Below, piece by piece: positions 10,766-20,256 of a DNA stretch of 41,955 nt; position 1 is the stretch's first letter, and every line of letters begins with the position of its first letter. This DNA is from Nevskia sp. GTDB taxonomy: Bacteria; Pseudomonadota; Gammaproteobacteria; Nevskiales; Nevskiaceae. The stretch covers positions 1-41,955 of the forward strand of contig JAQGNU010000100.1 in the NCBI GenBank assembly GCA_028291645.1. The letters are read 5' to 3'. Below the pieces are notes generated by a model. The model worked only from the letters and a program-made list of their open reading frames with translations, was not told the DNA's origin and made no database searches. A program made the translations under genes and the position numbers.

Positions 10766-12661
10766 ATGGACTTCTTCGAGCAGCAAGCGCGCGCGCGCGG
10801 CCAGACGCGCCGCATGATGCTGTTGTTCGCGCTGGCAGTGCTGACCATCGTCGCGGCGATCGACCTGGTCGCGGTGATCGCAATCCGCAGCGGCAGCGGT
10901 GGTGAAGGCACGTCGCCGATTCCGGCGCTGCCGATTTTCATCGGCACCTCGATCCTGGTGCTGGGCGTGATCGGACTCGCCAGCCTGTATCGCATCGTCT
11001 CGCTGTCGTCCGGTGGTGCTGCGGTGGCGCGTTCGCTCGGCGCGACCTTCGTGTCGCCCGATACCGCCAGCCCGCAGCATCGGCGCCTGCGCAATATCAT
11101 CGAGGAAATCGCGATCGCGTCCGGCGTGCCGGTGCCGCAGATTTTCGTGCTCGAACAGGAGCCCGGCATCAATGCCTTCGCCGCCGGTTATTCGCCGGCG
11201 GATGCAGCGATTACCGTCACGCGCGGCGCGATGGAGAAACTCACGCGCGATCAGCTGCAGGGCGTCATCGCGCACGAGTTTTCGCATCTGCTGAATGGCG
11301 ACATGCGGCTCAACATCCGCCTGATGGGCCTGCTGTTCGGCATCCTGGTGCTGACCGTGATTGCGCGCCAGATTCTCTACTTCAGCCCGCGCGGCGATTC
11401 CAAGCGCGATGGCGGCGGCGGTATCGTCGTGGTGGGGCTGGCGATCATGGTGTTCGGCTACATCGGCGTGTTCTTCGGCCGTCTGATCAAGGCCAGCGTG
11501 TCGCGCAGCCGCGAGTATCTGGCCGACGCTTCCGCCGTGCAGTTCACGCGGCAGACCGAAGGGCTCGCCGGTGCGCTGAAGAAAGCGGCGGGCCTCGATG
11601 TCGGCACGCAATTCCAGACCGTGCACGGCGAGGAAGTCGCACACATGCTGTTCGGCGATGGCGTCGGTTTGTCGGGGCTGTATGCGACGCATCCGCCGAT
11701 CGTCGATCGCATCCGCCGGCTCGATCCGCAGTTCAATCCCGGCACGCTGAGACAGGAAGCGCTGGTCTGGAACGATCCGAACTACATCGCCGAGGATGAA
11801 GCGCCGGCAGTGATGAGCGATTTCGTCGCCGCCAGCGGCAGCGCGATTGCACCGGCGACGATCACCGCGCAGGTCGCCAACCCGGGCGAAGACGATTATC
11901 GCAGCGCGATGGCGCTGCATCGCGCGATGCCGGACGACTGGCTTGCCGCTGCGCGCGACGAAGTTCGCGCCGGCGACGTCGTCATGGCGCTGCTGGTCGA
12001 CGCTGCGTCGGAACTGCGTGCGCAGCAATTGAAAACGATCGAGATCGAATACGGCGCTGCACGTCGCGCCGGCGTCGAAGCACTGCTGGCGCGCAGCGAC
12101 GCGTTGCATCGTGTGCAGCGTCTACCGCTCGCCGCGCTGGCATTGCCGGCACTGCGCCGACGCACGCGTAACGAACTGATCCGTCTCATGCGCGGTGTGT
12201 GGTCGCTGGTGATGGCCGACGGCGCCGTGCAGGTGTTCGAGTATTGCCTGGCGCGGTTGGTGCGCGACCAGATCGCCGACGTGCTGGCGCCGGTGTTCGG
12301 CGGCCAGGTCGGCGCGCAGCGTCTCGACGACTGTCGCGATGCGGTGGTGACGCTGCTGTCGGTGCTGGCCGAGCAGGGCGACACCCATCCGGAAATCTCG
12401 CAGCGCGCTTTCGCAGCCGGCGCCGAACGCGTGTTTCCAAACGCTGGCCTCGCCTACACACCGCCGCCGGACTGGACCGCCGCACTCGATGCAGCCTTGA
12501 AGCAACTCGACCAGCTGCAACCGGCCGGCAAACAGCGCCTGATCGAAGGCTTGGTGGTCCTGCTGTCGGCGGATGAGCGCATCACGCTGGTCGAAGCCGA
12601 ACTGCTGCGCGCGGTTTGTGGCGCACTGCACTGTCCGCTGCCGCCGCTGCTGCAAAACTGA
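10766..12661 (+). CDS. M48 (HtpX/Ste24-like) membrane metallopeptidase with long C-terminal extension
   Basis: HEFSHLLNGDMRLN (HExxH), SREYLADASAVQFTR, multiple TM segments, following a LemA gene. Confidence 0.9.
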   Translation: MDFFEQQARARGQTRRMMLLFALAVLTIVAAIDLVAVIAIRSGSGGEGTSPIPALPIFIGTSILVLGVIGLASLYRIVSLSSGGAAVARSLGATFVSPDTASPQHRRLRNIIEEIAIASGVPVPQIFVLEQEPGINAFAAGYSPADAAITVTRGAMEKLTRDQLQGVIAHEFSHLLNGDMRLNIRLMGLLFGILVLTVIARQILYFSPRGDSKRDGGGGIVVVGLAIMVFGYIGVFFGRLIKASVSRSREYLADASAVQFTRQTEGLAGALKKAAGLDVGTQFQTVHGEEVAHMLFGDGVGLSGLYATHPPIVDRIRRLDPQFNPGTLRQEALVWNDPNYIAEDEAPAVMSDFVAASGSAIAPATITAQVANPGEDDYRSAMALHRAMPDDWLAAARDEVRAGDVVMALLVDAASELRAQQLKTIEIEYGAARRAGVEALLARSDALHRVQRLPLAALALPALRRRTRNELIRLMRGVWSLVMADGAVQVFEYCLARLVRDQIADVLAPVFGGQVGAQRLDDCRDAVVTLLSVLAEQGDTHPEISQRAFAAGAERVFPNAGLAYTPPPDWTAALDAALKQLDQLQPAGKQRLIEGLVVLLSADERITLVEAELLRAVCGALHCPLPPLLQN

Positions 12662-12688
12662 GGGCTCTTCCGTAGTGGGAAGCTCTGC

Positions 12689-13363
12689 ATGCCGATTACA
12701 GACTGGCCCGAAGGCGAGCGTCCGCGCGAAAAACTGCTGGCGCGCGGACCCGAGGCGCTGTCCGACGCCGAACTGCTGGCGATTTTCCTGCGTACCGGCG
12801 TGCCCGGCAAAACCGCGGTCGATCTGGCGCGCGACCTGCTGAGCCGTTTCGGCGGCCTGCGCCCGCTGCTGCGCGCCGAGCAGGCCGAGTTCTGCTTGGC
12901 GAAGGGACTGGGCGAGGCCAAGTTCGCGCAACTGCAGGCAGTGCTGGAAATGGCGCGGCGCAATCTGGCGCAGGAACTGGTGCAACGCGATCTGCTGTCC
13001 GATCCGCAGGCCACACGCCGCTTCCTCGCCGCGCGCCTGCGCGATCTCGATGTTGAGGCCTTCGCCGCGATCTTTCTCGACAGCCAGCATCGTGTGATCC
13101 TGTTCGAGGTGCTGGCACGTGGCAGCATCGATTCGGCCAGCGTTTACCCGCGCGAGGTGGTCAAGCGCGCGCTGGCCAGCGGCGCAGCCGCATTGATCTT
13201 CGCGCACAATCACCCGAGCGGAAATGCCGAGCCCTCGGCGGCCGATCGTGCGTTGACCGAGCGGCTCAAGCAGGCGCTGGCGACCGTCGACATCCGCGTG
13301 CTCGACCATCTGGTGATCGGCGAAGGCGCACCGGCCAGCTTTGCCGAGCGCGGCTGGCTGTGA
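12689..13363 (+). CDS. radC: RadC family protein (JAB1/MPN-type)
   Basis: [52 protein letters not shown]. Confidence 0.96.
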   Translation: MPITDWPEGERPREKLLARGPEALSDAELLAIFLRTGVPGKTAVDLARDLLSRFGGLRPLLRAEQAEFCLAKGLGEAKFAQLQAVLEMARRNLAQELVQRDLLSDPQATRRFLAARLRDLDVEAFAAIFLDSQHRVILFEVLARGSIDSASVYPREVVKRALASGAAALIFAHNHPSGNAEPSAADRALTERLKQALATVDIRVLDHLVIGEGAPASFAERGWL

Positions 13364-13490
13364 TCGAAGGCTTAGCGCCTGCGACGATGCGGCAGGTCGA
13401 TGCGGCGGGTTCTATTGCCTTCGGCGGCGCTGGCCGCTAAACTTCGCGCCCTTTCGCGGTTCAACCCGCCGCGTCCAACCGAGTTTCACC

Positions 13491-13727
13491 ATGTCCAGAG
13501 TCTGCCAAGTAACCGGCAAAAAGCCGATCGTTGGTAATACGGTGTCGCACGCCAACAACAAGGTTCGCCGCCGCTTCCTGCCGAACCTGCATACCCATCG
13601 CTTCTGGCTGGAGACCGAGCAGCGCTTCATCAGCCTGCGCGTGTCCGCCAACGGCATGCGCGTGATCGACAAGAAGGGCCTGGAAACAGTCCTCGCCGAA
13701 ATCCGCGCCCGCGGCGAAAAGGTCTAA
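13491..13727 (+). CDS. rpmB: 50S ribosomal protein L28
   Basis: [33 protein letters not shown]; start trimmed from the longer ORF. Confidence 0.98.
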   Translation: MSRVCQVTGKKPIVGNTVSHANNKVRRRFLPNLHTHRFWLETEQRFISLRVSANGMRVIDKKGLETVLAEIRARGEKV

Positions 13728-13738
13728 AGGAGCCCCTC

Positions 13739-13906
13739 ATGGCCAAGAAAGAACGCGACAAAATCAAGCTGGTGTCGACTGCCGACACGGGCTATTACTA
13801 CACGACGACCAAGAACAAGAAGAACACGCCCGACAAATTGGAATTCAAGAAATACGATCCGGTTGCGCGCAAGCACGTGCTGTTCAAGGAAGCCAAGATC
13901 AAGTAA
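13739..13906 (+). CDS. rpmG: 50S ribosomal protein L33 (55 aa, below the ORF-track cutoff)
   Basis: Direct translation [55 protein letters not shown] with AGGAG upstream. Confidence 0.98.
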   Translation: MAKKERDKIKLVSTADTGYYYTTTKNKKNTPDKLEFKKYDPVARKHVLFKEAKIK

Positions 13907-13924
13907 GCCCGGCGTTAGTTTTGA

Positions 13925-13956
13925 AAATGCCGCCGGTGCAGGCGGCATTTTTGTTT
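13925..13956 (+). terminator. Rho-independent terminator after rpmG
   Basis: AAATGCCGCC-GGTGCA-GGCGGCATTT then TTGTTTG. Confidence 0.85.
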
Positions 13957-14066
13957 GTGCGATACGAATGGTGTTCGCGCCAGCGTCACGCAGATGTTCT
14001 ATTTTTAGGCGTTGCTCGGGCGTGCCAAATCGCCTAGCGTGCTCACTTCTCCCGGGTCGGGACGGA

Positions 14067-14696
14067 ATGGAACAAGCGATTACCAGTGCTGTGCTGCAAT
14101 CACGACTGGCCGACGAGCTGGTCGCCGCCGGCGCGCTGTTTCATCGGCGCGGCTGGGTGCCGGCGACCGGCGGTAATTTCTCCGCAAGGCTGGCGCTCGA
14201 CCGCATGCTGATCACCGTCTCCGGCGTGCACAAGGGCGAGCTGAGCAACGACGACTTCCTGGTCGCCGATCTGCATGGCAAGCCGTTGCAGGCCGGTCGC
14301 AAGGCCTCGTACGAGACCGGTCTGCATGCGCAGCTCTACCGTTTCGATCCGTCCATCGGCGCGGTGCTGCATGTGCATACGGTGGCGAATACCGTGTTGT
14401 CGCGGCGCAGCGATCGGGTGCGTCTGCAGGCTTACGAGCTATTAAAAATTTTGCCGGGGATTTCTGAACCGGAAACCGTGGTCGAAGTGCCGGTGTTTGA
14501 GAACGACCAGGACATTGCGCGCTTGAGCCAGCGGGTCGATGCCCATATGAAAGGGCATCAACTGCCGGCGGCGTACCTGATCGCAGGTCATGGCTTGTAC
14601 GCCTGGGGCGACAACGTGGCGCAGGCGCGGCATCGCGTCGAGGCGCTGGAATTTATGTTTGAGTGTGAGTTGTGGAATCAGAAGGAACCCGCATGA
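14067..14696 (+). CDS. mtnB: Methylthioribulose-1-phosphate dehydratase
   Basis: GWVPATGGNFSARL, SGVHKGELSNDDFL, HVHTVANTVLSR; start trimmed; ATGA overlap with mtnD. Confidence 0.93.
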   Translation: MEQAITSAVLQSRLADELVAAGALFHRRGWVPATGGNFSARLALDRMLITVSGVHKGELSNDDFLVADLHGKPLQAGRKASYETGLHAQLYRFDPSIGAVLHVHTVANTVLSRRSDRVRLQAYELLKILPGISEPETVVEVPVFENDQDIARLSQRVDAHMKGHQLPAAYLIAGHGLYAWGDNVAQARHRVEALEFMFECELWNQKEPA

Positions 14697-15253
14697 GCGA
14701 ATTACGTGTTTATCAAGAATCCGGCGGTCCGATTTCCGTGCATACGGATTTCGACGGCATCCGCAGCCAGTTGGCGACGGTCGGTGTCGACTTCCAGCGC
14801 TGGGAAGCCAGCCGCGTGCTCGACGCACAGGCCACCCAGGACGAAGTGATCGAAGCCTATCGCGGCTCGGTCAACCGGCTGATGAACGAATACGGCTTCA
14901 AGTCGGTCGACGTCATCAGCATGTACCCCGAGCACCCACAGCAGCAGGCGCTGCGAGCCAAGTTCTTGAGCGAGCACATCCACGACGAATTCGAAGTGCG
15001 CTTCTTCGTTGAAGGCGAAGGCCTGTTCTACATCCATGCGGAAGGCAAGGTTTACGGTGCGCTGTGCACGCGCGGTGACCTCATCTCGGTGCCGGCCGGC
15101 TATACGCACTGGTTCGACATGGGGCCGGCACCGCGCTTCAAGGCGATCCGCCTGTTCATCACGCCGGATGGCTGGGTCGCGAAATTTACCGGCGATCCGA
15201 TTGCCGATCGTTTCCCGCGCCTGGAAGCGCCGCATTATCAGCAAGCGGCCTAG
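14693..15253 (+). CDS. mtnD: Acireductone dioxygenase
   Basis: HIHDEFEVRFFVEGEGLFYIH cupin motif, VPAGYTHWFDMG. Confidence 0.96.
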   Translation: MSELRVYQESGGPISVHTDFDGIRSQLATVGVDFQRWEASRVLDAQATQDEVIEAYRGSVNRLMNEYGFKSVDVISMYPEHPQQQALRAKFLSEHIHDEFEVRFFVEGEGLFYIHAEGKVYGALCTRGDLISVPAGYTHWFDMGPAPRFKAIRLFITPDGWVAKFTGDPIADRFPRLEAPHYQQAA

Positions 15254-15272
15254 GTCGCTTCATGCTTGCAGC

Positions 15273-15304
15273 ACAAAGGCCGCCGCGAGGCGGCCTTTGT
15301 CGTT
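15273..15304 (+). terminator. Hairpin terminator after mtnD
   Basis: Perfect 12 bp stem ACAAAGGCCGCC-GCGA-GGCGGCCTTTGT followed by a T-containing stretch. Confidence 0.75.
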
Positions 15305-15494
15305 TAAGGCATCGGTGACTGCGCGTCGATGCCGGGCTCGGCGCCCGCGCCACGCGCCGCTCAAGCACAAATGTGATCCTCGGCTCAGCGTCGGCGCGGC
15401 ATGGCAGGCAGTCTCGCGCCTGGGTATTCGGTAGGCTGACAAGCCGCGGGTAGCGGCCGGATTTTGCAGTCTCACCTCAAGCGCAGGGGGTTTT

Positions 15495-16631
15495 ATGGAT
15501 CACTGGATCATCACCAATCGGCAGATCGTCAAAGTCGGCGGCCGCGAAACCGTCAACGAAAAAGATCACGAACCGCTGCCGAGTTTCCGTATCGCCAAGT
15601 TCACCGTGCCGGCCGCGGACGCCAGCGACGACGCCTACCGGGCCGCGGTCGAACTGATTCCGGACAAGGCCGATTCGAGCTATCGGCCGGCTGATCCGCA
15701 GGCTGATCCCGATCGCCTGAAAGGCACCGCGCAGATTTTTCTGAGTCTGTATCAGGCGATGAGCAATGCACCCGCAGACAAGGGCGACACGCTGGTGTTT
15801 CTGCACGGCTTCAACTATTCCTGGGTCGACTCGCTACGGCATCTCGCCAAGCTGCACGAGTTGTACGTCGCCGACGCCCGCAGCCCGATCGCGCAGATCG
15901 TTTATTTCAGCTGGCCGTCGTTCGGCGATGTCCTCAAATATCACAGCGACCAGCCGATCGCGCTCGACAGCGGCAGTGCGCTCGGCCGCTTGTTCCGCAA
16001 GGTCGGCGAGTTCTATGCGAGTTCGTTCGCCGGCAAATCCGCGGTGCCTTACTGCGGCCGCAAGCTGCACCTGGCCGCGCACTCGATGGGCAACCAGGTG
16101 CTGGACGCATTCTGCAAAGTAGTCAACGGCTTCGATGGTCTGCATCTGAACCTGTTCAGCGAAGTCGTGCTGCTGAATGCGGATGCCGATTGGAGCGTGC
16201 TGGATCCGCAGCAGCCGCTGGCGAATCTGAACGAGTACAGCGACCGCACGCACGTCTACTGCAATCACCACGACGAGGCGCTGCTGATTTCGGAGACCAC
16301 CAAGAATCGCGAGAAGCGATTAGGCCGGCACGGGCCCAAGGACATCGCCGATATCCCGCCACGGACCGTCGTCGTCGATGTCACCGATGATGTGTTGACG
16401 ACTGCCGGCAAAGTCCCCGACCTCGATCAGTTCGCTGCCAACGCCGAGCAGATCCTGCGCCGCAGCGGCTTGCTGATCGGACTTAAGGAAACCTTGGTGC
16501 AGCATTGGGGCTACTTGTATCGCCCCGACATCATCGCCGACGTGCAGGCGGTGTTTCGCGGCGAGTCGGCGTCTGCGATCGCGGCACGCAGCAAGAAGAC
16601 CGACGACCTGTTTTCGCTGAAGCCGAAGTAA
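15495..16631 (+). CDS. Alpha/beta hydrolase (DUF900-like)
   Basis: LVFLHGFNYSWVDSLRHLA oxyanion region and LAAHSMGNQVLDAF nucleophile elbow. Confidence 0.75.
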   Translation: MDHWIITNRQIVKVGGRETVNEKDHEPLPSFRIAKFTVPAADASDDAYRAAVELIPDKADSSYRPADPQADPDRLKGTAQIFLSLYQAMSNAPADKGDTLVFLHGFNYSWVDSLRHLAKLHELYVADARSPIAQIVYFSWPSFGDVLKYHSDQPIALDSGSALGRLFRKVGEFYASSFAGKSAVPYCGRKLHLAAHSMGNQVLDAFCKVVNGFDGLHLNLFSEVVLLNADADWSVLDPQQPLANLNEYSDRTHVYCNHHDEALLISETTKNREKRLGRHGPKDIADIPPRTVVVDVTDDVLTTAGKVPDLDQFAANAEQILRRSGLLIGLKETLVQHWGYLYRPDIIADVQAVFRGESASAIAARSKKTDDLFSLKPK

Positions 16632-16639
16632 GGTCCGCG

Positions 16640-17041
16640 TTAGCGCGGTGCTGCGAAAGCCCAGTATTTGCTGAACAGGAAGACCAGCACCGGCGTCACC
16701 AGGAAGATGCCGTAGAGCACGCGCAGCGCGGGTTGATGCAGATATTCGACCAGCAGCCAGGTGATGAACTGATTGCTGCAGAAGCCCAGCAGCGCGGTCG
16801 CGAAAAACTTTGGCAGCGCGTGTTCCGCATTTTGCTCGGCGAAGGTCCAGTAGCGATGGCCGACGAACGAAATCGCGAACGCCACCGCGAACGCGGCCGG
16901 ATTGGCGGTGAGCGGCGGAATCGCTGTCTTGCTCACTGCGTAGCCGTAGATCGCTGCATGCGTTGCGGTCGCGAGCAGGCCGACGATGCCGAAACGCAGC
17001 AGCTGCGGCAGCAGCGGCTTGAGGTGCTGCAGGAGTTTCAT
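16640..17041 (-). CDS. GtrA family membrane protein
   Basis: Four predicted TM segments, LRFGIVGLLATATHAAIYGYAV, FAVAFAISFVGHRYWTF. Confidence 0.88.
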   Translation of the reverse strand: MKLLQHLKPLLPQLLRFGIVGLLATATHAAIYGYAVSKTAIPPLTANPAAFAVAFAISFVGHRYWTFAEQNAEHALPKFFATALLGFCSNQFITWLLVEYLHQPALRVLYGIFLVTPVLVFLFSKYWAFAAPR

Positions 17042-18033
17042 CGCGATTCGTTAGCGGCTGCAGTCGCGGATGGTTCATGTGCGCGCCGCACGACGTACAG
17101 CGGCCGCTGCTTCGATTCGAGGAAGATGCGGCCGACGTAGGCGCCGAGCACGCCGATGCTGAACAGGTTGATGCCGCCGAGAAACATCACCGCAACGATG
17201 ATCGACGCGTAACCCGGCACATCGGAGCCCAGCACGATCGTACGCAGCACGATAAAGCTGCCGTAGACGAACGCCAATCCCGCAATCACCGTGCCGACGT
17301 ACATCCACAGCCGCAACGGAAACAGGCTGAACGAGGTGATGCCATCGGTCGCCAGATGCAACAGGCGGCGGAAATTGAAAGCGCTCTTGCCGCGGGTGCG
17401 CGCCGGTCGGTGATGCTTGATCAGATACGGGCGAAAACCGATCCAGGCGAACAGGCCCTTGTTGAAGCGGGTACGCTCGGGCAGTTGCAGAAAGGCGTCG
17501 ATGACGCAGCGATCGAGCAGGCGGAAATCGCCGGCATGCGGCACGAAGCGCATTTCAGATACCGCATTCAGCAGCCGGTAGAAGCCGCTCGACAGCTGGC
17601 GCTGCATGTAGGGATCGGTGCTGCGCTCGGCGTGCACGGCGACCACGGTCTCGTAGCCTTCACGCCAGCGCGCCAGCATCTCGACGATCAGTTCCGGCGG
17701 GTCCTGCAGATCGGCATCCAGCGTGATTGCACAAGCGCCACGGCAGTGCTGCAGGCCGGCGGTCAGCGCGGCTTCCTTGCCGAAGTTGCGCGACAGATCG
17801 ATTACGCGCAACTGCGCGAGGCGCGACTGCCAGTCGAGCAGCCGCTGCAGCGTGTCGTCGCTGCTGCCGTCGTTGACGACCACGATCTCGAAGCTTTCGG
17901 TCGCCGCGCCGATGATCGGCAGCAAGGTCGAGAACAGATGGTCGAGACCATCGCGTTCGTTGTACATCGGGATGACCAGGCTGACCTGCGGTGCTGGGTC
18001 CGAACTCAATCGATGGGGGGACTCACTGGTCAT
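17038..18033 (-). CDS. Family 2 glycosyltransferase, GtrB/DPMS-like with two C-terminal TM helices
   Basis: SLVIPMYNERDGLDHLF, VVNDGSSDDT, ITLDADLQDPPELI; ATGA overlap with the GtrA gene. Confidence 0.93.
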   Translation of the reverse strand: MTSESPHRLSSDPAPQVSLVIPMYNERDGLDHLFSTLLPIIGAATESFEIVVVNDGSSDDTLQRLLDWQSRLAQLRVIDLSRNFGKEAALTAGLQHCRGACAITLDADLQDPPELIVEMLARWREGYETVVAVHAERSTDPYMQRQLSSGFYRLLNAVSEMRFVPHAGDFRLLDRCVIDAFLQLPERTRFNKGLFAWIGFRPYLIKHHRPARTRGKSAFNFRRLLHLATDGITSFSLFPLRLWMYVGTVIAGLAFVYGSFIVLRTIVLGSDVPGYASIIVAVMFLGGINLFSIGVLGAYVGRIFLESKQRPLYVVRRAHEPSATAAANESR

Positions 18034-19417
18034 AGGCGCCGTTGCCCGCGGAAGATGCGGAAGAGTAAAGCCTTGCCGCGGAATGCGCTGGCGCGGTCGT
18101 GCACCGGCGCCGCAAACGCTGCGCCAGCGCGACGTAGCTTTGCGCCGCCAGGATGATCAGCAGGCCGTCGAACGGCACCCGGTAGCGCACCTCACCCTCG
18201 GCGATGAACGCCAGCGCCATCAGGCCCAGCACCGGCCCCAGCAACAGCCATTCACGCAAGCTGTCGGCCGCAAGCTGCATCATCGGTCGCCAGCGCAGGC
18301 CGATGCGGACCGCGGCCGGCAGCAGGATGAAGCACCAGAACAGCCATTGGTAGACCGCGCCGAAATCCTTGCGGAACAGCGTCGCCTGCGGCCAGATCGT
18401 CGAACCGGAAAACAGGTCGAGCATGTTGGTGCAACTCTGCAGCAGGGCCGCGCCCGGATGTTCAGCGATGTACGCGCGCACCAGCTTCATGTTGGCGGCG
18501 GCGTCATAGGCGCCGAACGGCAGATCGACTGACTCGGTATAGCCGCGCAAGGAGGCCGTCGGGCTGCCGAAATTGAAGTAATAGTTACGCGCCGAATCGT
18601 GCCAGTGGAACATGAACTTGTTGCCGTAGTGGCCCTGCAGGATGTTCATCGGCCCATTGGTCGCGGCCAGACAGAACTTGCCCTCGGTGAGTCGCGTGCA
18701 ATGCAGGCTCATCGGCACCACCAGCGTGGCCACCCCGAGCAGCACCGCCGCGCTGAGCGACACCCAGTACGGCCGGCGGTGCTTGATCGAGAACCCGGCG
18801 TAGAGCAGGCCGGTGACTGCGAGTGGCCCGAGTATCGTCGTCTTGAACGAGGCGGCGATGCCCGCACAAAGTCCTGCCAGGACGGCCCAGGCCAGTGCCC
18901 GCCGGCGTTGTTCGGCTTCGATCGCGTGGACGAACAGGCGCAGCGTCAGCAGCATGAAAAAAGTAAACGGATTCTCGGCCAGGAACAGGCCGGCGTAGTG
19001 GATCAGCGGAAAATACAGCGCGACCATCGCCAGTGCGACGATCGCCACGTTGGTGCCATACAAGCGCCGCGCCAGCGACCACACCAGGCCCATGGTGCCG
19101 AGCGACAGTAGCCACTGCACCACGGTGCTGAGGTTCCAGGCGGGATCGAGTTTGTACAACAGTCCGAAAAAGATCGAAGCGCCCGGCGGGTAAATCGTGT
19201 CCGCAATCGTCTTCGGATGGCCGTCGAAGAAATGGCGCGCGCGATCGACATAGCCGTACATATCGCTGAACATGAAGCGCGTCGCCGGATGGACCACGTC
19301 GACATACAGCAGCCGCGCCAGTGCGCCGACGATCCAGCTGGTCCAGACGATGCGCAGCTGCAGCGGCGTCAGCGGCGTTGCCTCGGGCATGGATGCGTTT
19401 GCAAGTTGGTGCGACAA
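18023..19417 (-). CDS. GT39/PMT-like polytopic glycosyltransferase
   Basis: Multiple TM segments, RARHFFDG...IYPPGASIFFGLLYKL, overlaps the GT2 gene by 11 bp. Confidence 0.78.
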   Translation of the reverse strand: MSHQLANASMPEATPLTPLQLRIVWTSWIVGALARLLYVDVVHPATRFMFSDMYGYVDRARHFFDGHPKTIADTIYPPGASIFFGLLYKLDPAWNLSTVVQWLLSLGTMGLVWSLARRLYGTNVAIVALAMVALYFPLIHYAGLFLAENPFTFFMLLTLRLFVHAIEAEQRRRALAWAVLAGLCAGIAASFKTTILGPLAVTGLLYAGFSIKHRRPYWVSLSAAVLLGVATLVVPMSLHCTRLTEGKFCLAATNGPMNILQGHYGNKFMFHWHDSARNYYFNFGSPTASLRGYTESVDLPFGAYDAAANMKLVRAYIAEHPGAALLQSCTNMLDLFSGSTIWPQATLFRKDFGAVYQWLFWCFILLPAAVRIGLRWRPMMQLAADSLREWLLLGPVLGLMALAFIAEGEVRYRVPFDGLLIILAAQSYVALAQRLRRRCTTAPAHSAARLYSSASSAGNGAYDQ

Positions 19418-19486
19418 GTTTGCCGATGTCCCCAGTGCGTGTTCAAGTCTAATTGCGGCAATGAATAGCCGTTAGAATCCGCGCCT

Positions 19487-20161
19487 ATGATTAAAGCTAT
19501 TGTGACGGATATCGAGGGCACCACCTCGTCGATCGACTTCGTGCACCAATCGCTATTCCCTTATGCGAAGACCCATCTGCGCGCCTACCTGCATGCGCAT
19601 ATGTCCGCTGCGGCGGTGCGCGAAGCCTTAGCCGAAGTGGCGCAGCTCGAGCAGCGCGCGCTGTCGCTCGAGCAGGCGGCCGACGTCCTCGAACGTTGGA
19701 TCGACGAGGACCGCAAGGCGACACCGCTGAAATCGCTGCAGGGCCTGATCTGGGCGCAGGGCTATGCGGCCGGCGAATTGAAAGGGCACGTCTATTCCGA
19801 TACTTCGGTGTATCTGCGCCGCTGGCATGCGCAGGGGCTCAAGCTGTACGTCTATTCGTCGGGTTCGGTCGCAGCGCAGAAACTGATTTTCGGTCATAGC
19901 GATGCCGGCGATCTGACGCCGCTGTTCTCGGGCTACTTCGATACGCGCGTCGGCGGTAAACGCGAAGCGGTGTCGTATCACGCGATCCGGCAGGCGATCG
20001 AATTGCCAGGCGAGGCGGTGCTGTTCCTGTCCGACATCGCCGAAGAACTCGATGCCGCGCGCGCGGCGGATTTCAAGACCTGCCAGCTGCTGCGCGATGC
20101 GCGCGCAAAACCGTCGCCGGACCATCCGCAGGCGAAGGATTTCAGCGAAGTTCCGATTTGA
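19487..20161 (+). CDS. mtnC: Enolase-phosphatase E1 (2,3-diketo-5-methylthiopentyl-1-phosphate enolase/phosphatase)
   Basis: IKAIVTDIEGTTSSIDFVHQSLFPYA, YVYSSGSVAAQKLIFGHS, FLSDIAEELDAARAA. Confidence 0.97.
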   Translation: MIKAIVTDIEGTTSSIDFVHQSLFPYAKTHLRAYLHAHMSAAAVREALAEVAQLEQRALSLEQAADVLERWIDEDRKATPLKSLQGLIWAQGYAAGELKGHVYSDTSVYLRRWHAQGLKLYVYSSGSVAAQKLIFGHSDAGDLTPLFSGYFDTRVGGKREAVSYHAIRQAIELPGEAVLFLSDIAEELDAARAADFKTCQLLRDARAKPSPDHPQAKDFSEVPI

Positions 20162-20256
20162 TTGGCGCGCAGATGCTGTCTGCAATGGTGGGTTAAGCCG
20201 CTAGCGGGTACATCCATTTGCGAACCTCGCCGCGTCGCTGTGGTCGCTAAAGAGTC

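Noticed and set aside
10754-12109. 451 aa minus-strand ORF antisense to the M48 peptidase
   Set aside because: Shadow ORF composition; the plus-strand frame has clear catalytic motifs.
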